Positions 36,111 to 48,036 of a DNA stretch of 64,000 nt are shown in pieces. Positions within the stretch are counted from its first letter, which is position 1; each line of letters opens with the position of its first letter. Source of the stretch: Ehretia macrophylla (taxonomy: Eukaryota > Streptophyta > Magnoliopsida > Boraginales > Ehretiaceae). The translations under genes and the position numbers were made by a program. A model generated the notes under the pieces. It was not told the origin of the DNA. It was given only the letters and a program-made list of their open reading frames with translations, and made no database searches. The stretch is taken from positions 68,310,945 through 68,374,944 of the forward strand of contig CM075775.1 in NCBI GenBank assembly GCA_037974665.1. Reading direction: 5' to 3'.

Positions 36111-36668
36111 ATTTTCAATTTTTTTTGCCCAGGTTAGGGTTGCCAAGATACTTTATCCACCAAATCTCTATTACAGAATCCCACGGAAAATTGGGCAAGA
36201 CAACTTCGCTTCACGTAGAGGCCAGGCCCGCAAACCGAGGGCGTAGGGTTTGTGACCAGGTCTCCGTCGCTCCGGTGCCCATAACTTTCGATCCATAAGG
36301 AGTTACGCGGTGCACAGCATACCGTTGCAAAGCTCTCTGAGAGCTCTACGACATGGGCAGCCAGGTTGCTCGCTATGCCCATCTTTGGAGCCCAAAATCG
36401 AACGTTTTCATCAGTTTCAGTCCACTTTTCTTCTTTTGCTTTGTTTTTTCGTCCCGGATCGTACGTCGTGAGCTGTTAAAAGGACGACAACCTGACTCGC
36501 GGGACATTAGAGGGCCCTACAATGTGTCGATATCACGTCCTGTGAGGATGCTGTGTTGTTGAAGCGGATGGGTTGTTGTTAAGTCCATTGGACCTTTTGA
36601 ATGGGCCATCTCTCTAGGCTGGGACTGTGAACAGTTAACACATATAGGAATTGTGTCCTCAACAGGAC

Positions 36669-36787
36669 AGGTGCAATCATACCAGCACTAATGCAACGGA
36701 TCCCATCAGAACTCTGAAGTTAAGCGTGCTTGGGCGAGAGTAGTACTAGGATGGGTAACCCACTGGGAAGTCCTCGTGTTGCACCTC
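36669..36787 (+). rRNA. 5S rRNA: 5S rRNA gene, plus copy 10
   Basis: 119 nt. Begins aggtgcaatc; actctgaag and one box C change (gggtaac). Confidence 0.92.
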
Positions 36788-37341
36788 CTTTTCAATTTTT
36801 TTTGCCCCGTTAGGGTTGCCAAGATACTTTATCCACCAAATCTCTATTACCGAATCCCACGGAACATTGGGCAAGACAACTTCACTTCACGTAGAGGCCG
36901 GGCCTGCAATCGAGGGCGTAGGGTTTGTGACCAGGTCTTCGTCGCTCCGGTGCCCATAACTTTTGATCCGTAAGGAGTTACGCAACGCACAGCATACCGT
37001 TGCAAAGCTCTCTGAGAGCTCTACGACAAGGGCAAGCAGCTTGCTCGCTATGCTCTTTTTGGAGCCCAAAATCATGCGTTTTCATCAGTTTCATGCCATT
37101 TTTATTCTTTTGCTCATTTTTTTGTCCCAGATCGTACGTCGTGAGCTGTTAAAAGGATGACAACCTGACTCGCGGGATATCAGAGGGCCCTACAATGTGT
37201 CGATATCACATCTTGCGAGGATGTTGCGTTGTTGAAGCGGATGGGTCGTCGTTAAGCCCATTGGGCCTTTTGAATAGGCCATCTCTCTAAGCTGGGACTG
37301 TGAACCGTTAACACATATAAGAATTGTGCCCTCAACATGAC

Positions 37342-37460
37342 GGGTGCGATCATACCAGCACTAATGCACTGGATCCCATCAGAACTCCGAAGTTAAGAGT
37401 GCTTGGGCGAGAGTAGTACTAGGATGGGTGACCCCACGGGATGTCCTCATGTTGCACCCT
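37342..37460 (+). rRNA. 5S rRNA: 5S rRNA gene, plus copy 11
   Basis: 119 nt. Box C is intact; box A changed (aagagtgc) and the loop after box C altered (ccacgggatgtcc). Confidence 0.92.
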
Positions 37461-38017
37461 CTTTTCAATTTTTTTTGCCCTAGTTAGGTTTGCCAAGATA
37501 CTTGATCCACCAAATCTCTATTACTGAATCCCGCGGAACATTGGGTAAGACAATTTCGCTTCACGTAGAGGCCGGGCCCGCAAACCGAGAGCGTAGGTTT
37601 TATGACCAGGTCTCCGTCGCTCCGGTGCCCATAACGTTTGATCCGTCAGGAGTTACGTGGTGAACAGCATACAGTTGCAAAGCTCTCTGAGAGCTCTACG
37701 ACAAGGGCAGCAAGTTTCCTCGCTATGCCTGTTTTTGTAGCCCAAAATTGAACGTTTTCATCAGTTTCAAGCCACTTTTCTTTTTTGCCCAATTTTTTCA
37801 TCCCAGATCGTACGTCGTGAGTTGTTAAAACAACGACAACCTGACTCACTGTACATCAGAGGGCCCTACAACGTGTCGATATCACATCTTGCGAGGATGC
37901 TGCGTTGTTGAAGCGGATGGGTTGTCGTTAAGCCCATTGGGCCTTTTGAATGGGCCATCTCTCTAGGCTGGCTCTGTGAACCGTTAACACATATAGAAAT
38001 TGTGCCCTCAACATGAC

Positions 38018-38136
38018 GGGTGTGATCATACCAGTACTAATACACCGGATCCCATCAGAACTCCGAAGTTAAGCGTGCTTGGGCGAGAGTAGTACTAGGA
38101 TGGGTGACCCCCTGGGAAGTCCTCGTGTTGCACCCC
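38018..38136 (+). rRNA. 5S rRNA: 5S rRNA gene, plus copy 12
   Basis: 119 nt. Boxes A and C are intact; three changes in the 5' quarter (gggtgtgatc, cagtact, aatacacc). The following spacer has a deletion of about 24 bp. Confidence 0.94.
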
Positions 38137-38670
38137 CTTTTCAATTTTTTTTGCCCTGGTTAGGGTTTCCAAGATACTTTATCCACCAAATCTCTGACAA
38201 GACAACTTCGCTTCACATAGAAGCCGAGCCCGCAAACCGAGGGCATAGGGTTTGTGACCACGTCTCCGTCGCTCCGGTGCCCATAACTTTTGATCCGTAA
38301 GAAGTTACGCTGAGCACAGCATACCGTTGCAAAGCTCTTTGAGAGCTCTACGACGGGGGCAGCCAGCTTGCTCATTGCGCCAGTTTTTGGAGCCCAAAAT
38401 CGAACGTTTTCATTAGTTTGAGGCCACTATTGTTCTTTTGCTCTATTTTTCCGTCCTGGATCGTACGTCGTGAGTTGTTAAAAGGATGACAACCTGACTC
38501 GCGGGACATTAGAGGGCCCTACAATGTGTCGATATCACGTCTTGCGAGGATGCTTCATTGTTGAAGCGGATGGGTTGTCGTTAAGCCCTTTGGGCCTTTT
38601 GAATGAGCCATCTCTCTAGGCTGGGACTGTGAACCGTTAACACATATAGCAATTGTGCCCTCAACAGGAC

Positions 38671-38789
38671 GGGTGCGATCATACCAGCACTAATGCACCA
38701 GATCCCATCATAACTCCGAAGTTAAGCGTGATTGGGTGAGAGTAATACTAGGATGGGTGACCCCTTGGGAAGTCCTCGTGTTGTACCCC
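38671..38789 (+). rRNA. 5S rRNA: 5S rRNA gene, plus copy 13
   Basis: 119 nt. Changes at caccagatcc, catcataac, box A (gtgattggg) and one in box C (gtaatac). Confidence 0.92.
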
Positions 38790-39347
38790 CTTTTCAATTT
38801 TTTTTGCCGTAGTTAGGGTTTCCAAGATACTTTATCCACCAAATCTCTATTACTGAATCCAACGGAACATTGGGCAAGACCACTTCGCTTCACGTAGAGG
38901 CTGGGCCCGCAAATCGAGGGCGTAGGGTTTATGACCAGGTCTCCGTTGCTCCGGTGCCCATAACTTTTGATCTGTAAGGAGTTACGCGGCGCACAGCATA
39001 CCGTTTGAAAGCTCTCTGAGAGCTCTACGACGGGGGCAGCAAGCTTGCTCGCTTTACCCATTTTTGGAGCCCAAAATTGAACATTTTCATCAGTTTCAGG
39101 CCACTTTTCTTGTTTTGCCCTATTTTTCGATCCCAGATCGTACGTCGTGAGCTGTTAAAAGTACGACAACCTGACTCGCGGTACATCAGAGGGCCCTACA
39201 ACGTGTCTATATCACGTCTTGCGAGGATGCTCCGTTGTTGAAGCGGATGGGTTGTCGTTAAGCCCATTTGGCCTTTTGAATGGGCCATCGCTCTAGGCTG
39301 TGACTGTGAACCGTTAACACATATAGGAATTGTGCACTCAACATGAC

Positions 39348-39466
39348 GGGTGCGATCATACCAGCACTAATGCACCGGATCCCATCAGAACTCCGAAGTT
39401 AAGCGTTCTTGGTCGAGAGTAGTACTAGGATGGGTGACCCCCTATGAAGTCCTCGTGTTGCACCCC
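39348..39466 (+). rRNA. 5S rRNA: 5S rRNA gene, plus copy 14
   Basis: 119 nt. Box C is intact; changes at gcgttcttggtcgag and cctatgaag. The spacer after it has lost about 73 bp. Confidence 0.93.
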
Positions 39467-39951
39467 CGTTTCAATTTTTTTTGCCCTGATTGGGGTTGCC
39501 AAGATACTTTATCCACCAAATCTCGATTACCGAGTCCTACGGAACATTGGGCAAGACAACTTCGCTTTACATAGAGGCCAGGCCCGCAAACCGAGGGCGT
39601 TTGGTTTGTGACCAGGTTCCGTCGCTCCGGTGCCCATATCTTTTGATCCGTAAGGAGTAACGCGGCGCACAGCATACCGTTGCAAAGCTCTTTGAGAGCT
39701 CTACGACGTGGGCTGCCAGCTTGCTCATTGTGGCAGTTTTTGGAGACCAAAATCGAACATTTTCATTAGTTTCAGTCCACCTTTCTTCTTTAGCTCTGTT
39801 TTTCCATCACGAATCGTACGTCTTGCGAGGATGCTACGTTGTTGAAGCAGATGGGTTGTCGTTAAGTCCATTGGGCCTTTTGAATGGGCCATCTCTTTAG
39901 GCTGGGACTGTGAACCGTTAACACATATAGGAATTGTGCCCTCAAAATGAC

Positions 39952-40070
39952 GGGTGAGATCATACCAGCACTAATGCACCGGATCCCATTAGAACTCCGA
40001 AGTTAAACGTGCTTGGGCGAGAGTAGTACTAGGATTGGTGACCCCCTGGGAAGTCCTCTTGTTGCACACC
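39952..40070 (+). rRNA. 5S rRNA: 5S rRNA gene, plus copy 15
   Basis: 119 nt, only 604 bp from plus copy 14. Changes at gtgagatc, aaacgtgc (box A), ggattggtgac (box C) and gcacacc (3' stem). Confidence 0.92.
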
Positions 40071-40626
40071 CTTCTCAATATTTTTTGCCCTGGTTAGGGT
40101 TGTCAAGATACTTTATCCACCAAATCTCTATTACTGAATCCCACGGAACATTGGGCAAGACAACTTTGTTTCACGTAGAGGCCGGACCGGCAAACCGAGG
40201 GCGTAGAGTTTGTGACCAGGTCTCGGTCGCTCCGGTGCCCATAACTTTTGATCCGTAAGGAGTTACGCAGCGTACAGCATACCGTTGCAAAGTACTCTAA
40301 GAGTTCTACGACGTGGCAACCAGCTTGCTCGCTGTACCATTTTTGGAGCCCAAAATTGAACATTTTCATCAGTTTCTGGCCACTTTTCTTCTTTTGCTCT
40401 ATTTTTCCATCCCAGATCATACATCGTGAGCAGTTAAAAGGAAGACAACGTGACTCGCGGTACATCAGAGGGCCCTACAACGTGTCGATATCACGTCTTG
40501 CGAAGATGCTGCGTTGTTGAAGGGGATGGGGTGTCGTTAAGTCCATTGGGCGTTTTGGATTGGCCATCTCTCCAGGCTGGCACTGTGAACCGTTAACACA
40601 TATAGGAATTGAGCCATCAAGATGAC

Positions 40627-40745
40627 GGGTGTGATCATGCCAGCAATAATGCATCGGATCCCATCAGAACTCCGAAGTTAAGCGTGCTTGGGCGAGAATA
40701 GTACTAGGATGGGTGACCCCCTAGGAAGTCCTCGTGTTGCACCCC
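40627..40745 (+). rRNA. 5S rRNA: 5S rRNA gene, plus copy 16
   Basis: 119 nt. Changes in the 5' quarter (gtgatcatgcc, gcaataatgcatcgg) and one in box C (aatagtac). Confidence 0.92.
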
Positions 40746-41303
40746 ATTTTTAATTTTTTTTGCCCTGGTTAGGGTTGCCAAGATACTTTATCCACCAAAT
40801 CTCTATTACCGAATCCCACGGAATATTGGGCAAGACAACTTCGCTTCACGTAGAGGCCGGGCCCGCAAACCTAGGGCGTAGGGTTTGTGACCAGGTCTCC
40901 GTCGCTCCGGTGCCCATAACTTTTGATTCGTAAGGAGTTTCGCGATGCATAGCATACCGTTGCCAAGCCCTCTGAGAGCTCTACGACGGGGGCAACCACT
41001 TTGCTCGCGATGCCTATTTTTGTAGCCCAAAATCAAACATTTTCATCAGTTTCAAGCCACTTTTCTTCTTTTGCACTATTTTTCTATTCCGGATCGCACG
41101 TCGTGAGCTGTTGAAAGGACAACAACCTGACTCGCGGTACATGAGAGGGCCCTACAACGTGTCAATATCACGTCTTGCGAGGATGCTGCGTTGTTGAAGT
41201 GGATGGGTTCTCGTTAAGCCCATTGGGCCTTTTGAATGGGCCATCTCTCTAGGTTGGGACTGTGAACCGTTAACACATATAGGAATTGTGCCCTCAACAT
41301 GTC

Positions 41304-41422
41304 AGGTGCGATCATACCTGCACTAATGCACCAGATCCCATCAGAACTCCGAAGTTAAGCGTGTTTCGACGAGAGTAGAACTAGGATGGGTGACCCCCTG
41401 GGAAATCCTCGTGTTGCACCCC
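41304..41422 (+). rRNA. 5S rRNA: 5S rRNA gene, plus copy 17
   Basis: 119 nt. Changes in the intermediate element (gtttcgacgag) and box C (tagaactagg), plus catacctgc and gggaaatcc. Confidence 0.91.
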
Positions 41423-41977
41423 CTTTTCAATTTTTTTGCCCCTGGTTAGGGTTGCCAAGATACTTTATCCACCAAATCTCTATTACCAAATCCCACGGAA
41501 CATTGGGCAAGACAACTTCGCTTCACGTAGAGGCTAGGCCCGCAAACCGAGGGCGTAGGGTTTGTGACAAGGTCTCCGTCACTCCAGTGCCCATAACTTT
41601 TGATCCGTAAGAAGTTACGAGGCGCACAGCATACCGTTGCAAAGCTCTATATGAGCTCTACGATGGGGGTAGCCAGCTTGCTCGTTGTGCACATTTTTGG
41701 TGCCCAAAATCGAACGTTTTCATCAGTTTCAGGACATTTTTTTTTTACCCTGTTTTTCCGTCGCGCATCGTACGTCATGAGTAGTTAAAAGGACGACAAC
41801 TTGACTCGCGGTATATGAGAGGTCCCTACAACGTGTCGATATCACGTCTTGCGAGGATGCTACGTTGTTGAAGCGGATGGGTTTTCGTTAAGCCCATTGG
41901 GCCTTTTGAATGAGCCATCTCTCTAGGCTGGCACTGTGAACCGTTAGCAAATATAGGAATTGTACCCTCAACATGAC

Positions 41978-42096
41978 GGGTGCGATCATACCAGCACTAA
42001 TGCAACGGATCCCATCAGAACTCCGAAGTTAAGCGTGCTTGGGCGAGAGTAGTACTAGGATAGGTAACCCCCTGGGAAGTCCTCGTGTTGCACCCC
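41978..42096 (+). rRNA. 5S rRNA: 5S rRNA gene, plus copy 18
   Basis: 119 nt. Three differences from consensus: gcaacgg and two in box C (ataggtaac). Confidence 0.94.
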
Positions 42097-42654
42097 CTTT
42101 TCAATTTTTTTTGCTTTGGTTAGGGTTGCCAAGATACTTTATCCCCCAAATCTCTATTACCGAATCCCACGGAACATTGGGCAAGACAACTTCGCTTCAC
42201 GTAGAGGCAGGGCCCGCAAACCGAGGGCGTAGGGTTTGTGACCAGGTCTCCATCGCTTCGGTGCCCATAACTTTTGATCCGTAAAGAGTTACGCGGCGCA
42301 CAGCATACCGTTGCAAAGCTCTCTCAAAGCTCTACGATGGGGGCAGCCAGCTTGCTCGCTGTGCCCATTTTTGGTGCCCAAAATCGAACGTTTTCATCAG
42401 TTTCAGGTCATTTTTCTTCTTTTACCTTGTTTTTGGGTCCCGGATCGTACGTCGTGAGCAGTTAAAAGGACAACAACCTGACTCGCGGTACATCAGTGGG
42501 CCCTACAACGTGTCGATATCACGTCTTGCGAGGATGCTCCATAGTTGAAGCGGATGGGTTGTCGTTAAGCCCATTGGGCCATTTGAATGGGCCATCTCTC
42601 TATGCTAGCACTGTGAACCGTTAACACATATAGGAATTGTGCCCTGAACATGAC

Positions 42655-42765
42655 GGGTGCGATCATACCAGCACTAATGCAATGGATCCCATTGAAGTTA
42701 AGCGTGCTTGGGCGAGAGTAGTACTAGGATGGGTAACCCCCTGGGAAGTCCTCGTGTTGCACCCC
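42655..42765 (+). pseudogene. 5S rRNA: 5S rRNA pseudogene, plus copy 19 (8-nt internal deletion)
   Basis: 111 nt. Reads ggatcccattgaagtt, lacking about 8 nt of the cagaactcc segment that forms part of the helix III/loop C region before box A. A rRNA with this deletion would be unlikely to fold or assemble properly, so it is called a pseudogene. Flanking 5S sequence is otherwise near consensus. Confidence 0.88.
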
Positions 42766-43322
42766 CTTTTCAATTTTTTTGCTTTGGTTAGGGTTGCCAA
42801 GATACTTTATCCCCCAAATCTCTATTACCGAATCCCATGGAACATTGGGCAAGACAACTTCGCTTTACATAGAGGTCGGGCCCGCAAAACAAGGGCGTAG
42901 GGTTTGTGACCAGGTCTCCATCGCTCCGGTGCCCATAACTTTTGATCCGTAAGGAGTTACGCGGCGCACATCATACCGTTTCAAAGCTCTCTGAGAGCTC
43001 TACGACGGGGGCAGCCAGCTTGCTCGCTGTGCCCATTTTTGTAGCCCAAAATTGAACGTTTTCTTTAGTTTCAAGACAGTTTTCTTCTTTTGCCCAGTTT
43101 TTTCATCCCGTATCGCACGTCATGAGTTGTTAAAAGGACGACAACCTGACTCGCGGTACATCAGAGGGCCCTACAACGTGTCGATATCACGTCTTGCGAG
43201 GATGCTGTGTTGTTGAAGCGGATGTGTTGTCGTTAAGCCCATTGGGCCTTTTGAATGGGCCATCTCTCTAGGCCTACACTATGAACCGTTAACACATATA
43301 GGAATTGTGCCCTCAACATGAC

Positions 43323-43441
43323 GGGTGCGATCATACCAGCACTAATGTACCAGATCCCATCAGAACTCCGAAGTTAAGCTTGCTTGGGCGAGAGTAGTAC
43401 TAGGATGGGTGATCCCTTGGGAAGTCCTCGTGTTGCACCCC
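43323..43441 (+). rRNA. 5S rRNA: 5S rRNA gene, plus copy 20
   Basis: 119 nt. Changes at aatgtaccagatcc, aagcttgc (box A) and gggtgatcc (box C edge). Confidence 0.92.
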
Positions 43442-43997
43442 TTTTCAATTTTTTTTGCCCTGGTTAGGGTTGCCAAGATACGTTACCCACCAAATCTCTA
43501 TTACTGAATCCCACTGAACATTGGGCAAGACAACTTCGCTTCACGTAGAGGCTAAGACCATAAAACGAGGGCGTAGGGTTTGTGACCAGGTCTCCATCGC
43601 TCCAGTGCCCATAACTTTTGATCTGCAAAGAGTTACGCAGCGCACAACATACCGTTGCAAAGCTCTATGAGAGCTCTACGACTGGGGCAACCAGCTTGCT
43701 CGCTGTGCCCCTTTTTGGAGACCAAAATCAAACGTTTTCATCAGTTTCTGGCAACTTTTGTTCTTTTGCCCTATTTTTTCGTCCCGGATCGTACGTCATG
43801 AGCTGTGAAAAGGACGACAACCTGAATCACGGTACATCAGAGGGCCCTACAACGTGTCGATATCACGTCTTGCGAGGATGCTGCATTGTTGAAGAGGATG
43901 GGTTGTCGTTAAGTCCATTGGGCCTTTTGAATAGGCCATCTCTCTAGGATGGCACTGTTAACCGTTAACACTTATAGGAATTGTGCCTCATCATGAC

Positions 43998-44116
43998 GGA
44001 TGCGATTATACCAACACTAATGCACCGGATCCCATCAGAACTCCGAAGTTAAGCGTGCTTGGGTGAAAGTAGTACTAGGATCGGTGACCCCTTGGGAAGT
44101 CCTCGTGTTGCACCCC
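43998..44116 (+). rRNA. 5S rRNA: 5S rRNA gene, plus copy 21
   Basis: 119 nt. Begins ggatgcgattatacc; changes at gggtgaaag (intermediate element) and ggatcggtgac (box C). Confidence 0.92.
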
Positions 44117-44673
44117 CTTTTCAATTTTTTTTGCCCTGGTTAGGGTTGCCAAGATACTTTATCCACCAAATCTCTATTACTGAATCCCACGGAACATTGG
44201 GCAAGACAACTTACCTTCACGTAGAGGCTGAGCCCGCAAACCGAGGGCGTAGGGTTTGTGACCAGGTTTCTCTCGCTCCGGTGCCCATACCTTTTGATCC
44301 GTAAGAAGTTACGCGGCGCACAGCATACCGTTGCAAAGCTTTCTGAGAGCTCTACGACGGGTGCAGCCAGCTTGCTCACTGTGCCCATTTTTTGAGCCCA
44401 AAATCGAATGTTTTCATCAGTTTCAGGACACTTTTCTTCGTTTGCCCTATTTTTTCATCCCGGATCGTACGTCGTGAGTTGTTAAAAGGATGACAACCAG
44501 ACTCGCGGTACATCAGAGGCCCTACAATGTGTCGATATCACGTCTTACGAGGATACTACGTTGTTGAGGCGAATGGGTTGTCGTTAAGCCCATTGGGCCT
44601 TTTGAATGGGCCATCTCTCAAGGCTGGCACTGTGAACCGTTAACACATATAGGAATTGTGCCCTCAACTTGAC

Positions 44674-44690
44674 GGGTGCGATGATACCAG
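44674..44690 (+). pseudogene. 5S rRNA: 5S rRNA pseudogene, 5' fragment (split by copia)
   Basis: First 17 nt of a plus-strand 5S gene (gggtgcgatgataccag). The Ty1/copia element is inserted directly after it. Its last five bases, accag, are the target duplication, and the rest of the gene resumes at 50037. Confidence 0.93.
44686..44690. repeat. Target site duplication of copia element, left copy
   Basis: accag, nucleotides 13-17 of the interrupted 5S gene; repeated at 50032-50036. Confidence 0.93.
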
Positions 44691-44937
44691 TGTTGATATA
44701 TGTCAATATCCACCTCTTCATAATAAGTATCGTTAATTATATGGTAGCATAAATTATTGATTCCGACTTAAACGTCGATGAGGTCAAAAGAGATCGCGAT
44801 GGCTACAAGAAAGAAGTTCGGGAATTTGGAATTACCTAAGATGACGTCAGGATGATGCAATGCTAAAGTTAGCCAATTTGACCAAAGAAAACTTCCTAGA
44901 AGTTGACTTGGATGCTAGCCACCCATGTTGTCAATTG

Positions 44938-44968
44938 TAGCCACCCATGTGATAAATATGGGTGGCTA
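44938..44968 (+). repeat. Inverted repeat in copia LTR
   Basis: tagccacccat, a 9-nt loop, then atgggtggcta: an 11-bp perfect stem. A further direct copy of the left arm (ctagccacccatg) lies just upstream at about 44915. Present in both LTRs. Confidence 0.8.
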
Positions 44969-45049
44969 ATACTTTGAACATGGTTGGTAAAGCCAACCAA
45001 GATTGAAATGTTTGATAGGAAAGTCTCCTATGGCAGGCTAGCTGAATTC

Positions 45050-45057
45050 TATAAATA
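45050..45057 (+). promoter_or_regulatory. TATA box in copia 5' LTR
   Basis: tataaata within gaattctataaatagg, conserved in both LTRs. Typical of the U3/R promoter of plant copia elements. Confidence 0.7.
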
Positions 45058-45292
45058 GGCATGCATTAGTTCATCATTTTCATCCACAACACAACTCCAA
45101 ACACAATCCTAAGTTAGTCTTTCTTTCTTGTATTCTTCTTGTAAGTCCAGAAGCCATTGAAGCTCTAATCTTGCGAGTGCACGGTGGGACAATTATCTTG
45201 TAAGTGTTATATTGAATTGTTATAACGAGTAGTGTTGTCTTTCTACTTGATTGTTGTTAAGACATTTCTGGGAAATTGGTTATATTCTTACA

Positions 45293-45309
45293 TGGTATCA
45301 AGAGCTTAA
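45293..45309 (+). other. Primer binding site (tRNA-Met type) of copia element
   Basis: tggtatcaagagctt follows the 5' LTR directly. It resembles the usual tggtatcagagc site for initiator tRNA-Met with one extra A. Confidence 0.8.
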
Positions 45310-45351
45310 GGGGCTCTTAACAACAATCTTGTCTAGTAAAGCTCAACAACT

Positions 45352-48036
45352 ATGACTACTCAAGGTGCTAGTTCTTCTTCTACCAGTTCTAGTTCTGGTT
45401 TAGTACCGACAATTCGTATCCATCCCCCTACCTTCACAGAAGGAAAGCTTGATGGCACGAACTATCTTTTGTGGAAGTTCAAAATCACTACAGTTCTGGA
45501 CTCCTACGAACTCCTTGATACAGTGTTAAGCACAGATGCAGAACCAGTTGCAGTCCGTGCTGAAGATGACACAAAAAAGGTCACACCTCCAGATCCTCAG
45601 CTTGTCAAAGAATGGAGGAGACGAAATGCTGATGCACTTTGTGCAATTGTAACAAGTGTTCAGGATTCTGTCCTTACTCTAATTCAACACACAACCAAGG
45701 CAACTGAAGCTTGGAACATACTGAGAAATCAGTATGAAACAAGGAACCAGACTCGCATTCAGAACTTGGAGAATCAGTTAGCTGTTGAGGGATTAAGTGA
45801 AGATGAAGCAGCTGAGTCATTTATCAGTAGGATGAAAAACCTACGTGATCAAATGGCTGCAGTTGGTATTGCCAAATCAACCGAGGAACTAGCTCGAAGG
45901 TGCATTAGAGTGTTGCCTCCAAAATTTGACGGACTTGTGACAGCACTCAATACACAAGTTCGCATTCCTCCTTTGACGTTTGAAGAATTCACTGCCATGT
46001 TGATGGAGGAGGAGATGAGGCTGAGGAGCAGAGAAAATCAACTTGACTCTGCCTTTACAACCAAGACGAGGAGTAACCAAGAAGAAAAGAAGAAAGCAAA
46101 GAAGAAGACGTTCTCTGGATCGTGCTACTACTGCAATAAGAAAGGTCATGCTGTCAAAGATTGCAGGAAACGAATCCATGACGAGAAGAACGGAACTTTA
46201 AAGCCAAATTGGAGAAATAAAGAATCTGCCAATACGGCTGAAACGGAAGTGCATCTGTTTACTGTAACAGATGTATCGGAGGAAACGTGTACTAACGCAC
46301 ATGTACATCAAACAAGTGCATGGGTGTTAGACAGTGGAGCTTCCCGACACATGACCAGCAAGAAGGAGTTATATGACTCCATAAAACCTCTACAAGAACC
46401 AATGAATGTTATCGTCGGGAATAATGCTAGGTGTCCCATTGAGGGCACTGGAACCATCTCGCCCGTGTCTAAAGATGGAGGAAACAAGAAGCTGTCCAAC
46501 GTACTCTTTGTACCCCATATCACCAGAAATTTGCTATATGTAGCTGCTATTACAGATAATGATCTAGAAGTGTGGTTCAACAAAACGGAAGCTTTGATTC
46601 TTGACAAGGATCAAAATATCGTAAGTAAAGGTATTCGCAAAAATAATCTTTACGAAATCAGCTCTCTTTCTGCTGTCGTGGATGCCAAAACAAGTCAACT
46701 TTGGCATGAAAGGTTTGGGCACATTTCCTATCCTGTGTTAAAGGAAATGCAAAAGAAGAAGATGGTGGCCGATTTGCCTTCAATTGAAGAAATTGAAGGA
46801 CCATGTGAAGCTTGTATGCTGGGCAAGCAACATAGACAGTCATTTCCCAAAGAGAGTCATAACCGATCAAAGGCTCCTCTAGAGTTGGTACATGCTGACC
46901 TTTGCGGAAAAATGACTACGACGGCGTTGGGAGGATCTTCCTACTTTATGCTGTTAGTCGACGATTATAGTAGGAAGATGTGGGTGTACTTCCTTCGGGA
47001 CAAGGCTGATGCTCTTGAAAAGTTTAAAGTGTGGCACAAACTTATGACAAATGAGAACACAACTCAGTTGAAGAAACTTCGTACCGATCGTGGGGGGGAA
47101 TTCTGTTCTACAGAGTTCACCAACTACTGCAACAAGCTTGGGATTAAGCGCCAATTGACTGCTCCATACACACCACAACAAAATGGAGTTGTGGAACGAA
47201 GAAATCGAACAATTGTAGAAATGGCTCGATGCATGTTGAAAGGTGCTGGCCTACCTAACACATTCTGGGCTGAAGCAGTCAACACAGCGGTATACATCCT
47301 CAATCGGTGCTCAACCAGGTCACTCAACGATAAGACTCCTAATGAGGCTTATTATGGTATAAAACCTTCTGTGTCTCATTTAAGAAAATTTGGGTGTGAG
47401 TGTTTTGTACACATTCCAAATGAAAATCGAAAGAAATTGGATGACAAGAGCAAGAAGGGCATTTTCTTGGGATATAGTGAAGAGTCTAAAGAATACAGAA
47501 TCTATGATGTAGAGGCCAAGAAGGTGATCATAAGCCGAGATGTGGTGTTTAATGAAAGACCACACTCGATGGAGGATAGCGGTCCTGCCATTTCGTCATC
47601 AACCGATGAAGTAATCTACCAAGTGCCTGAACAACGACCGTTGAACAATGAAGAAGTCTCTAATGATGAGGAGACTGAAGACCAACCTGTTGTACCCACA
47701 AGGAAGCCACAACCGAAGTGGTTCCAACAGCTCTTTGATGGAAGAAATCCAGGAGTTACTGATGATAGTCCACATCCTGATGGACTCAAACGATCAAAGA
47801 GGATAGAGGAGCAGAACAGATCAGGACAACAACTAGTAAACATGGCTTTGATGACCCAAATCATCAAGACGGTAAAAGAACCGGTAACTGTGGAGGAAGC
47901 CATGTCAGATCCAAATTGGAGAGCAGCTATGCAAGCCGAGTATGATAGTATCATGAAAAATGATACTTGGGAGATCGTTGAAAAGCCACCGAACAGAAAA
48001 ATTATCGGCACCAAATGGATCTGGAAAGTGAAGTAG
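45352..48036 (+). pseudogene. gag-pol: Copia gag-protease-integrase and start of RT (ends at premature stop)
   Basis: An 894-residue frame from the ATG at 45352, 59 bp after the LTR. In order: gag (TNYLLWKFKI near the start), zinc knuckle CX2CX4HX4C starting at C258 (CYYCNKKGHAVKDC), aspartic protease with D327 in LDSGASRHM, integrase with HHCC zinc domain (HERFGHIS, CEACMLGKQ) and DDE residues D516, D579 and E615 (D-35-E), then a linker and the RT start (TKWIWKVK). The TAG at 48034-48036 stands where RT continues (KADGSLEKYKARLV), so it is a disabling mutation, probably AAG to TAG. The polyprotein would form virus-like particles and insert cDNA. Confidence 0.93.

Larger units (their letters stand above)
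30156..44690 (+). repeat. 5S rDNA tandem array, right block part 1 (plus-strand units)
   Basis: Twenty-one complete plus-strand 5S genes plus the first 17 nt of another. Most spacings are 673-678 bp; shorter ones of 653, 604 and 668 bp reflect deletions. The block begins in mid-spacer at the inversion junction and ends at the copia insertion. The spacer has the same blocks as the left array, reverse-complemented. No protein-coding gene is apparent between the 5S genes. Confidence 0.96.
44691..45292 (+). repeat. Copia element, 5' LTR
   Basis: 602 bp, tgttgatata to attcttaca. Contains a TATA box at 45050-45057 and, upstream of it, a strong hairpin (44938-44968). Confidence 0.95.
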
